Assembly (NCBI GenBank): GCA_021780075.1
Contig: JAJXZL010000002.1
Location: 124,001 to 188,000 of the forward strand
Source of the DNA: Acidobacteriota bacterium
GTDB lineage: Bacteria; Acidobacteriota; Terriglobia; Terriglobales; Acidobacteriaceae
Direction of reading: 5' to 3'
Length of the DNA: 64,000 nt
The position numbers and the translations under genes were made by a program. Every line of letters starts with the position of its first letter. Positions within the stretch are counted from its first letter, which is position 1. Below the pieces are notes generated by a model, which was not told the origin of the DNA, made no database searches, and was given only the letters and a program-made list of their open reading frames with translations. Shown piece after piece: positions 58,351-64,000 of this stretch.

Positions 58351-58776
58351 TCAGCCGACGCGCTTCGCTGCTCGCTTCAGCGCCAGATGCTCCGCCCCCA
58401 GCCAGCCCACGCTCAGCAGCATAATCAACGCGATAATCCCCTGCGAAATCACGCAGTAGAGGCACCAAACCTGCAGCTCGAACTCCTCTATGAACGTGAG
58501 CCGCAGCGCAAAGCAGAACGCCGCAAACACCGTCACCATCAGCGCAAAGCGCCACCCCAGCAGCGCCAGTGCCGCCAGCGCCAGGTAGCCCGCAATGCCA
58601 ATCGCCGCCACCGGTACACTCCCGATCATCGCAAACGGACTATGATTCACAACGCCGCAGTCCCAGTGCTCGTTGATCGAACACGGCTGCGTGGCCGTTG
58701 AGTAGTGAACATGCAACGCCAGCCCTGAAACCACCGCACCCGCCAGCGCAAGAACCGCAATCACGTAGCGCATCAT
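58351..58776 (-). CDS. Vitamin K epoxide reductase (VKOR) family protein
   Basis: Membrane quinone-dependent thiol oxidase that regenerates disulfide-bond formation. The 141 residues form four transmembrane helices. The loop Cys pair is C32 and C40 in PCSINEHWDCGVVNHS, and the active-site CxxC is C105-L-Y-C108 in VWCLYCVIS. It has no fused thioredoxin domain. It would re-oxidise a DsbA-like partner, none of which lies in this window. It is divergent from nadD and upstream of the hydrolase. Confidence 0.9.
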   Translation of the reverse strand: MMRYVIAVLALAGAVVSGLALHVHYSTATQPCSINEHWDCGVVNHSPFAMIGSVPVAAIGIAGYLALAALALLGWRFALMVTVFAAFCFALRLTFIEEFELQVWCLYCVISQGIIALIMLLSVGWLGAEHLALKRAAKRVG

Positions 58777-58822
58777 CTTGCATACGATGCTAAAGCATTA
58801 CCATGAACCCATGGAGAGACCC

Positions 58823-59566
58823 ATGCCCGGCACAAATGTCGAGGGCAGCCGCGTCGCCTTCTTTGGCGGCAGTTTTGACCCGCCCCACAGCGGCCATCTG
58901 GCCGTGGCGCGCGCCGCCCGCGCCGCGCTCCAGCTTGACCGCGTGCTCTTCGCGCCCGTCGGCGCGCAGCCGCTTAAGCCGCAGGGCTCCACCGCCAGCT
59001 TTCAGCAGCGCCTCGCCATGACCAGCCTCGCCATCGCCAACGAGCCCGCCTTTCAGCTCTCGCTGGCCGACGCGCCCAGCAACGCTCCCAACTACACATA
59101 CGACACGCTGCTCCGCCTGCGCGCCGCGCTGTCCCCCAACAGCACACTCTTCTGCCTCATGGGCGCTGACTCCTTCATTGGTTTGCGCCAGTGGCATCGC
59201 GGAGCGGAGATTCCCTTCATCGCGCCGCTCATCGTCGCCTCGCGGCCCGGCCAGCAACTGCTTGACCTGGCCAACGTGCTGCCCGCGGGCCTTTCCATCG
59301 GACCAGAAGCCACTCCATCCGTCGTAGCAGGACCAGAACTATCCAGAGGCCTTAAGCCAAGCCCCGGCGGACTCCGCTGCCTCACACTCCGCAACGCCGC
59401 CGGAGACTCCGTACCTTTCTATCTCTTGCCCGGCCTGCACGTCGACATCAGCGCGTCTCAGATTCGAGCCCAGGTGCGCGCCGCTCGCGGCCGTCTGCCC
59501 GCGGGTCACGAGCTGTTAACCGACCCCGTCGCCGAGTACATTGCCGACCACGGTCTCTATCGATAG
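58823..59566 (+). CDS. nadD: Nicotinate-nucleotide adenylyltransferase
   Basis: Adenylates nicotinate mononucleotide in NAD synthesis. About 247 residues with the nucleotidyltransferase motif VAFFGGSFDPPHSGHLAVAR (HxGH variant) and the C-terminal ISASQIRAQ. The Met at 58823 is preceded by GGAGA at about 6 nt; earlier in-frame Met codons (58778, 58811) lack one. The segment between about residues 160 and 195 is longer than in E. coli NadD. In many bacteria nadD is followed directly by rsfS; here three genes lie between them. Its end overlaps the convergent marR gene by 10 bases. Confidence 0.93.
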   Translation: MPGTNVEGSRVAFFGGSFDPPHSGHLAVARAARAALQLDRVLFAPVGAQPLKPQGSTASFQQRLAMTSLAIANEPAFQLSLADAPSNAPNYTYDTLLRLRAALSPNSTLFCLMGADSFIGLRQWHRGAEIPFIAPLIVASRPGQQLLDLANVLPAGLSIGPEATPSVVAGPELSRGLKPSPGGLRCLTLRNAAGDSVPFYLLPGLHVDISASQIRAQVRAARGRLPAGHELLTDPVAEYIADHGLYR

Positions 59567-60060
59567 GTCCGCCGCTGTCCGTCGGATGACCCTCCATCCT
59601 GGCGCGCCAAAGGGCTATCCCACACGCGAAACAGCAGCGCCTTCAACTGCGCGAAATCCCGGGGTCCAAGCTCAGCGCTCCATTCCCGCTCGATATCCTG
59701 GAGCACCTCCAGCGCCTTCGCATACGCGGCGTGTCCGCGCTTCGTAAAGTGGACAACCCGCGCGCGGCCCTCGTTCGGCGCGTCCCTCCGCACCAGGTAT
59801 CCCAGATCTTCCAGGCTTCCCAGCAGCCGGTTCATCGCCTGCTTGCTCATCTCGGCCCGCTCCGCCAGAACGCCCGGACGAGCCCCGTCCGGGCTCGGAA
59901 ACCGCAATACCGCCATATGCGGCAGGCTCAGCCCTTCAAAGCCCGCCGCGTTCAATTCCTTGATGATGCGGCGTTGAATGGCTTGCGCCGGAACGCGCAG
60001 CAGCGCCCCGATGAGCATGTCCCTGGTCTTCACGGGTGGATTTTCCTGAAGAAAACTCAT
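59557..60060 (-). CDS. MarR-family transcriptional regulator
   Basis: Winged-helix regulator of 167 residues from the Met at 60060 (MSFLQENPPVKTRDM). Visible are the helix-turn-helix ERAEMSKQAMNRLLGSLEDL and the wing DAPNEGRARVVHFTKRGHAA. The longer frame running to 60801 is the complement of the cupin genes and not coding. It is divergent from the cupin pair, and two GTAAAC/GTTTAC-type palindromes lie in the 69-bp spacer, so autoregulation and control of the cupins are likely. The ligand is unknown. Confidence 0.9.
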   Translation of the reverse strand: MSFLQENPPVKTRDMLIGALLRVPAQAIQRRIIKELNAAGFEGLSLPHMAVLRFPSPDGARPGVLAERAEMSKQAMNRLLGSLEDLGYLVRRDAPNEGRARVVHFTKRGHAAYAKALEVLQDIEREWSAELGPRDFAQLKALLFRVWDSPLARQDGGSSDGQRRTYR

Positions 60061-60071
60061 TGACGTTATCC

Positions 60072-60086
60072 GTAAACTACGTTTAC
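60072..60086. promoter_or_regulatory. Palindromic operator 1 in the marR-cupin spacer
   Basis: GTAAAC TAC GTTTAC, a perfect 6-bp palindrome with a 3-bp centre, just upstream of the marR start. It shares its half-site with operator 2, whose centre is 27 bp away. Binding by the adjacent MarR protein is inferred. Confidence 0.65.
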
Positions 60087-60096
60087 CATAATTTCG

Positions 60097-60115
60097 TGGT
60101 AAATAGAGTTTACCA
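60097..60115. promoter_or_regulatory. Palindromic operator 2 in the marR-cupin spacer
   Basis: TGGTAAA TAGAG TTTACCA, a perfect 7-bp palindrome with a 5-bp centre, ending 14 bases before the first cupin start and just ahead of its AGGAGG. Its position would let a bound repressor block cupin transcription or initiation. Confidence 0.65.
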
Positions 60116-60129
60116 AAAGGAGGTCGTGC

Positions 60130-60678
60130 ATGACACCCCAGACAATCAGCCCACTCGTCGATCCCTCCGGCGACTCCGCGTTGCAGGCATCGCAGTCCGC
60201 CCTGCAACACATGGTCAGGTATGTGCCCGCAGGAACCGGCCCCGCCTATTGGGGCCCCGGAAGCCGGATGACGTTTCTCGCCACCGGCAAGGAAACGGGC
60301 GGTGCCTTTTTCCTCTCCGAAATCATGGTTCCTCCCGGCGGAGGCCCCCCACCCCACATCCACCACCGCGAAGACGAATCTTTCCACATCCTCGAAGGCG
60401 CCCTGACAGTTCAGGTGGGTGGGAATACACTGGATGCATCGGCCGGTGATTTCGTCTACCTTCCCCGTGGAATCGCTCATTCCTTCAAGAACGCGGGCAA
60501 TGTGAATGCCAGGGCCATTGTGCTCATCACCCCGGCTGGCCTTGAAAACTACTTTGCTGAGGTCTTCGATCCCGTTACCGATCGTTCCGCAGCGCCGCCG
60601 CCCGTCAGCAAGGAGTTGATCGCCCGCGCGCTCGCCGCTTCCCCCAGATACGGGCTGGTGCTTCTTCCCCCGGCATAG
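60130..60678 (+). CDS. Cupin-domain protein 1
   Basis: A 182-residue single-cupin protein. The metal-binding motif is PPPHIHHREDESFHILEG (His, His, Glu) and the second motif YLPRGIAHSFKN supplies the last His. AAGGAGG stands 6 nt before the ATG. The family includes quercetin-dioxygenase-like and storage/sugar-isomerase-like proteins; no specific reaction can be read. It is divergent from marR and followed by a related cupin gene. Both begin with T-P-Q-T-I, indicating tandem duplication. Confidence 0.9.
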   Translation: MTPQTISPLVDPSGDSALQASQSALQHMVRYVPAGTGPAYWGPGSRMTFLATGKETGGAFFLSEIMVPPGGGPPPHIHHREDESFHILEGALTVQVGGNTLDASAGDFVYLPRGIAHSFKNAGNVNARAIVLITPAGLENYFAEVFDPVTDRSAAPPPVSKELIARALAASPRYGLVLLPPA

Positions 60679-60703
60679 CGCGACCATAGCCAGATTCACG
60701 ACG

Positions 60704-60718
60704 AAGGAGATTCCCATC
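60704..60718 (+). promoter_or_regulatory. Ribosome binding site and apparent ATC start of cupin 2
   Basis: AAGGAG (60704-60709), six spacer bases and ATC (60716-60718). No ATG, GTG or TTG lies in frame between the upstream in-frame stop (60617-60619) and this point. The upstream paralogue has ATG at the matching codon. Confidence 0.6.
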
Positions 60719-61195
60719 ACACCCCAGACCATCGACCTGCAAATCAATCCCGCCGACGAAACCATCCTCGTCGGTCCGCTCGCCGTTCGCTTCCTGCTCA
60801 CCGGCGAGGACTCGTCCGGCTCCGTCGCTGCCTTTGAGGTCGTCGTTCCCGGCGCGCAGCGGCTCCCGGCCCCGGCGCATAGCCACGACCACTACGAGGA
60901 AACCATCTACGGCCTCGAAGGCGTCCTGACCTGGACCGTAGACGGCAGACAGATTGACGTAGGCCCCGGCCAGGCCCTCTGCATTCCGCGCGGAGCCGTC
61001 CATCGCTTTGACAACAACACCAGCCAGGACGTCAAAGTCTTCTGCGTCATCACGCCCGCTGCCATCGGCCCGCAGTACTTCCGCGAAGCCGCCGAGGTCA
61101 TCAACGCAGCCGCCGGCGGCCCGCCCGACCGCGCAAAAATGGCACAGGTCATGCTCCGCCACGGACTCACGCCGGCACCGCCTCCTCAGGCCTAG
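60716..61195 (+). CDS. Cupin-domain protein 2, non-canonical (ATC) start
   Basis: A 159-residue cupin read from ATC at 60716. After the start come TPQTIDLQINPADE, then the metal motif APAHSHDHYEETIYGLEG (His, His, Glu) and CIPRGAVHRFDN (His). All cupin ligands and the complete fold are present and the frame is open to TAG at 61193. Its N-terminus matches that of cupin 1 (TPQTI), and an ideal AAGGAG precedes the ATC by 6 nt. The gene is missed by ordinary gene finding because the first in-frame ATG is near the C-terminus. Either ATC initiates weakly, as known for a few bacterial genes such as infC homologues with AUU, or this is an ATG-to-ATC mutation or read error. Confidence 0.8.
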   Translation: MTPQTIDLQINPADETILVGPLAVRFLLTGEDSSGSVAAFEVVVPGAQRLPAPAHSHDHYEETIYGLEGVLTWTVDGRQIDVGPGQALCIPRGAVHRFDNNTSQDVKVFCVITPAAIGPQYFREAAEVINAAAGGPPDRAKMAQVMLRHGLTPAPPPQA

Positions 61196-61251
61196 CGCCG
61201 TGCCGCGCGCTACCAAGATCCAGGCCGGTAGCCTTCCCAGGCCAACCAATC

Positions 61252-61292
61252 GGTGCCCCATCCTTGGCGCGGTCGTATCGCGACAAGGGTGG
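61252..61292. repeat. GGTGCCCCA-led hairpin element, copy 4
   Basis: GGTGCCCCA (61252-61260) with arms CCATCCTTG (61258-61266) and CAAGGGTGG (61284-61292), pairing with one wobble, plus an inner GTCG/CGAC-like stem. It lies between cupin 2 and rsfS and shares lead and end with copies 1-3. Confidence 0.55.
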
Positions 61293-61388
61293 CAATCGAA
61301 GGCACTCAATTTACCCATTCGACCCCGTGCAACTTGCCCCGACCCCCTCAACGGACTACGATGAAGGTTTGGAGACGATTGCCACCGC

Positions 61389-61985
61389 ATGACGACCTCG
61401 CAGGCGCACGAACACACCCGCATCCTGGTGCAGACCGCAGCCAAAGTCTGTGAAGACAAGAAGGGCGAAGACACACGGATATTGGAGCTGGACCCCATCG
61501 ACTCCGGCTTGGCCGACTTCTTCCTCATCACCTCGGCCACCAATGAGCGTCAGGCCACGGCCATTGCAGACGAGATCGAGCTCAAGCTCAAGCGCGAGTT
61601 CGGCGTCATGGCCCACTCCGTCGAGGGCCGCCGCCAGGGCGAGTGGATCCTGCTCGACTACGTCGACTTCGTCGTGCACGTCTTCCTCGCCGAGCGCCGC
61701 GCTTTTTACGACATCGAGCGCCTGCGCAAGTCCGCCCGCCCGCTCACCCCCGCCGAGTTTGACGCGGAGTTGAAAGCAGCACTCGCGGCTAAAACCCTGG
61801 CCGCACGCAGCAAGGCCCAGGCAAAGCCCAAGACTGCGGCAAAGAAAGCCGCCAAGCCTGCTGCGGCTCCCAAAAAGGCCGCAAAGAAAGCAGTGCCTGC
61901 AAAGAAGGCCGCAGCGACGCCCGCAAAAAAAGCACCCGCGGCAAAGAAGAGCACCGCTAAAAAGAAGCCGTCCGCCAAAGGCTGA
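61389..61985 (+). CDS. rsfS: Ribosomal silencing factor RsfS with lysine/alanine-rich tail
   Basis: Binds ribosomal protein L14 (uL14) and blocks subunit joining when nutrients are short. Residues 1-118 are a normal RsfS domain: ILELDPIDSGLADFFLITSA, HSVEGRRQGEWILLDYVDFV and VHVFLAERRAFYDIERL. Residues 136-198 form an extra tail of repeated K-A-A/P units (for example KKAAKPAAAPKKAAKKAVPA), like histone H1 or AlgP tails. Usual RsfS proteins are 105-130 residues. The first gene upstream that normally pairs with it, nadD, is separated by the marR-cupin island. It is followed by a strong terminator. Confidence 0.93.
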   Translation: MTTSQAHEHTRILVQTAAKVCEDKKGEDTRILELDPIDSGLADFFLITSATNERQATAIADEIELKLKREFGVMAHSVEGRRQGEWILLDYVDFVVHVFLAERRAFYDIERLRKSARPLTPAEFDAELKAALAAKTLAARSKAQAKPKTAAKKAAKPAAAPKKAAKKAVPAKKAAATPAKKAPAAKKSTAKKKPSAKG

Positions 61986-62033
61986 GCGCGCAGCAGCACA
62001 GATACACGACTCGAATCGGTTCACCAGAAACTC

Positions 62034-62063
62034 GAAGGGCGCCCATCACGGGCGCCCTTTCTA
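62034..62063 (+). terminator. Rho-independent terminator after rsfS
   Basis: GAAGGGCGCCC (62034-62044) and GGGCGCCCTTTC (62050-62061) pair over about 11 bp around ATCAC, followed by T-containing sequence. Confidence 0.75.
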
Positions 62064-62114
62064 TGCCGGAATTCTTCCGGATGCTTAAAGCGGTTGACCT
62101 TCAGGCTCTGCAAT

Positions 62115-62146
62115 AAGAAAAGGGGCACCCGATGGGTACCCCTTTC
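62115..62146 (-). terminator. Rho-independent terminator of the TonB-dependent receptor gene
   Basis: Read on the minus strand, AAAGGGGTACCC and GGGTGCCCCTTT form a 12-bp stem with one mismatch and a 3-nt loop (plus-strand 62119-62145), followed by TTCTTATT. It lies about 20 bases beyond the receptor stop codon. Confidence 0.75.
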
Positions 62147-62166
62147 CCGGTTATAACGGTTGAGTT

Positions 62167-64000
62167 TTAGAAGTTGATCTTCATCCCATACTCCAGAATA
62201 CGAGAAGCGCCCTGGCTGAACACGCCCGATCCATTGCCTACGCGCAGCGAATCGCGGCTGAAGGGATCAGTGCCGGCGTAAGACGACGTGGTGCCGTTAG
62301 CCGTTCCTGACTGTTGGAAGTAGGCGAGATTGCCGCCAAGCGTACCAAAGTTCGAGAAGTTGAACGCGTTGAAGGCGCTGACGCTGGGCTCCAGCGAGAA
62401 GCTATCTCCCAGCTTGGGCAACTTGATCGGACGAGTCAACGTAATGTCAAAGGTACGCAGGCTGCCGTTGCCAACGTTGCCGTTGGGCGGGCTTGCAATG
62501 GTGGGTGTCACGGCGCCCAGCGCGGTCAACTGCGCGGTTGTGAAGAACCCGTTGCTCACCAGCGTTTGGCCGGCTGGTGTAAGCCGTCCTGCCGACGAAG
62601 CGTTGTAGTTGGCAATCACGCCGGCCAGATCGCCGGGCTTCACAGACCGCATGAAGGCGCCGGCCTTGTAACCAGGAAGCAAATCGCCGGTCGTTCCGTC
62701 ACCCGTGACGTCTGAGTGGTAGATTTCAGCGGTCGTGTTACCCAACGTATCAAGTGTGAGGTTGGTCGGCAGAGCTGAGTAATAGTGGCCGATGATGCTG
62801 GTCGTGAAGCCGCCGACCCAAGTAAAGGAGCCGCCATACGAGAGCTGGTGCGTACGATCCGTTCCTGCAGGACCACTGTAGGCGAGCGGATTGTTATTGT
62901 CATACACGCCAGGGGTAAAGTTCTGGTCGCCGCCGCCGGAGCTGATGAACCTCGAGAGCGAGTAGGACACTTCGAAGTTCGACTGCTTCATCCCTGGCAA
63001 AGGAACCCGGGCGCTTTGGCGCAGGTTGGTCTGCAGGCCGTTGTAGACAGAGCGGCCCAGCGGATAGTTGAAGTGCATCGTGCCAAACAGGGGGTTCAAT
63101 CCGGGGAATGCCGCCCCATAATCCGGTGTAAGCTTAAAGGCCGCTGCCGGGTTGCTGTAAAGATAGGCATTACCGGAGTCAAGACCATTGCCTGCGAAGT
63201 CATTGATTGTGGCGCCGAGTGCAATGGCGTCATCGATGGATGTGACTCCGAATGAGTTCAACGTAGCTGCAATCGCGTTCGTCGCAGCCGTGGTGTTCAG
63301 GGTCCTCACGTCGCCGACGTGATTCTTGTCGATCGACTGCATGAAGTGCTCGCCGACGTTGCGAATGTAGTCAGCCGTAAAGATACCGCCCGACCACAAC
63401 TCGCGCTGCACGCCAATGTTGATCTGGACCGAGCGGGTGGTGCGGAAGTTGGGTGCATACAGTGAATCGCCGTTTGCGTTGCCGCCCAGAGCCAGCGCAT
63501 ACGCCGCATAGCTGGAGTTGGCGGTGGCGCCCACCTTCTTCGTATTGGCCTGATAGAGAGCCTGCAGGGCACCAAAGTAAGGCGCCGATTGGCTGATGGG
63601 CTCGCTCCACAGCGAGGCAATCGGCACCCCGTTGATCGAAGTGATAACGGTTCCGTCGGGCAGGGCCACACTGGGCGTGCCGGCAGGAAGAAAGGCATAG
63701 CTCCAGAACAAGCCATCCTTCAGGCGGCCCGGACGATCGAAGAGCACGTTGTTGAAGATGTTGTTCTCATAGTAGAGGCCCAGGCCACCGCGAATTACCG
63801 TCTTGCCATTGCCCTTGACGTCCCAGGCAAATCCGGCCTTCGGTCCAAAGTCGGTATTCGGCTGACGGGTACGAGCGCCCAGTCCGGGCTCCAGCGCGTC
63901 GAACAGGTTGCCGCTGGTGCAGGGGGATGAACTACCCCAGTCCGCAACCGCGTCCGAGCAGGGAATCGAGGCCAGGTCCGCGTCGCTGCGGCCCGTATCG
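62167..64000 (-). CDS. TonB-dependent receptor (Oar-like), C-terminal part; N-terminus outside window
   Basis: Outer-membrane TonB-dependent transporter of the large acidobacterial Oar-like kind. The visible C-terminal 610 or so residues are barrel strands ending YGMKINF, with the terminal aromatic residue usual for outer-membrane barrels. The frame remains open to base 64000 (for example QPNTDFGPKAGFAWDVKGNG and TVIRGGLGLYYENN), so the apparent start at 63747 is an internal GTG. The signal peptide, carboxypeptidase-regulatory-like domain and plug are beyond the window. The substrate is unknown; these receptors often take up glycans, peptides or metal chelates. Confidence 0.88.
   Translation of the reverse strand, partial: DTGRSDADLASIPCSDAVADWGSSSPCTSGNLFDALEPGLGARTRQPNTDFGPKAGFAWDVKGNGKTVIRGGLGLYYENNIFNNVLFDRPGRLKDGLFWSYAFLPAGTPSVALPDGTVITSINGVPIASLWSEPISQSAPYFGALQALYQANTKKVGATANSSYAAYALALGGNANGDSLYAPNFRTTRSVQINIGVQRELWSGGIFTADYIRNVGEHFMQSIDKNHVGDVRTLNTTAATNAIAATLNSFGVTSIDDAIALGATINDFAGNGLDSGNAYLYSNPAAAFKLTPDYGAAFPGLNPLFGTMHFNYPLGRSVYNGLQTNLRQSARVPLPGMKQSNFEVSYSLSRFISSGGGDQNFTPGVYDNNNPLAYSGPAGTDRTHQLSYGGSFTWVGGFTTSIIGHYYSALPTNLTLDTLGNTTAEIYHSDVTGDGTTGDLLPGYKAGAFMRSVKPGDLAGVIANYNASSAGRLTPAGQTLVSNGFFTTAQLTALGAVTPTIASPPNGNVGNGSLRTFDITLTRPIKLPKLGDSFSLEPSVSAFNAFNFSNFGTLGGNLAYFQQSGTANGTTSSYAGTDPFSRDSLRVGNGSGVFSQGASRILEYGMKINF

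Noticed and set aside
60605-61543. 312-residue minus-strand frame opposite cupin 2
   Set aside because: The plus strand encodes a complete cupin with all metal ligands; the minus frame is composition-driven.

Overview
The window is a high-GC chromosomal stretch of about 64 kb. It most likely comes from an Acidobacteriota genome of the Terriglobia/Acidobacteriaceae type. This rests on family recognition only: a large Oar-like TonB-dependent receptor at the right edge, a sedolisin (S53) peptidase with Ig-like domains and a membrane-anchored tail at the left edge, a two-subunit cobalamin-dependent methionine synthase, a small basic protein with the ARKRIADAQRKRW-type motif, and dispersed GGTGCCCCA-led hairpins. 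No rRNA, tRNA, CRISPR array, insertion sequence or prophage was seen.

Layout. 1-8.9 kb: S53 peptidase (5' end outside the window), acyl-CoA dehydrogenase, a small outer-membrane barrel, bifunctional Rel (p)ppGpp synthetase/hydrolase, a monohaem cytochrome c and an RlmI-type rRNA methyltransferase. 8.9-19.3 kb: a ribbon-helix-helix-like protein, a secreted prolyl oligopeptidase, MurJ flippase, a bactofilin, a D-aminoacylase-like amidohydrolase, RNase R and a small membrane protein. 19.6-25.6 kb: a minus-strand heavy-metal RND efflux operon (small Cys/His membrane protein, TolC-like channel, adaptor lipoprotein, RND pump). 25.8-32.1 kb: a secreted GH92 alpha-mannosidase and split MetH. 32.5-42.4 kb: PurD, a zinc-ribbon protein, ribosomal protein S21, a gamma-carbonic-anhydrase-like hexapeptide protein, a PAP2 phosphatase, an aldo/keto reductase, an orphan membrane protein, a YwaF-like membrane protein, HisRS and AspRS, with a regularly spaced palindrome cluster between the two synthetases.

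42.4-64 kb: an operon-like set of AlkA-type glycosylase, GH57 enzyme and esterase lipoprotein; an aldehyde dehydrogenase and a short-chain dehydrogenase separated by a repeat-rich spacer; a small basic protein; a secreted GH2 enzyme; a Gly/His/Pro-rich secreted protein; GlyA; a secreted protein with an internal duplication; a secreted orphan; an alpha/beta hydrolase with a VKOR protein; NadD; a MarR regulator divergent from two tandem cupins; RsfS with a histone H1-like tail; and the C-terminal part of the TonB-dependent receptor.

Most genes are housekeeping or polysaccharide/peptide-degradation functions typical of soil Acidobacteria. The least ordinary items are a second cupin gene with no conventional start codon (apparent ATC start behind an ideal Shine-Dalgarno), the paired palindromic operators in the marR-cupin spacer, the palindromes spaced about 40 bp apart between hisS and aspS, a hairpin family whose copies show compensatory base changes, and an RsfS protein with a lysine/alanine-rich tail. 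MetH and GlyA both lie in the window and act in the same one-carbon cycle. Rel, RsfS and S21 all act on or around the ribosome.
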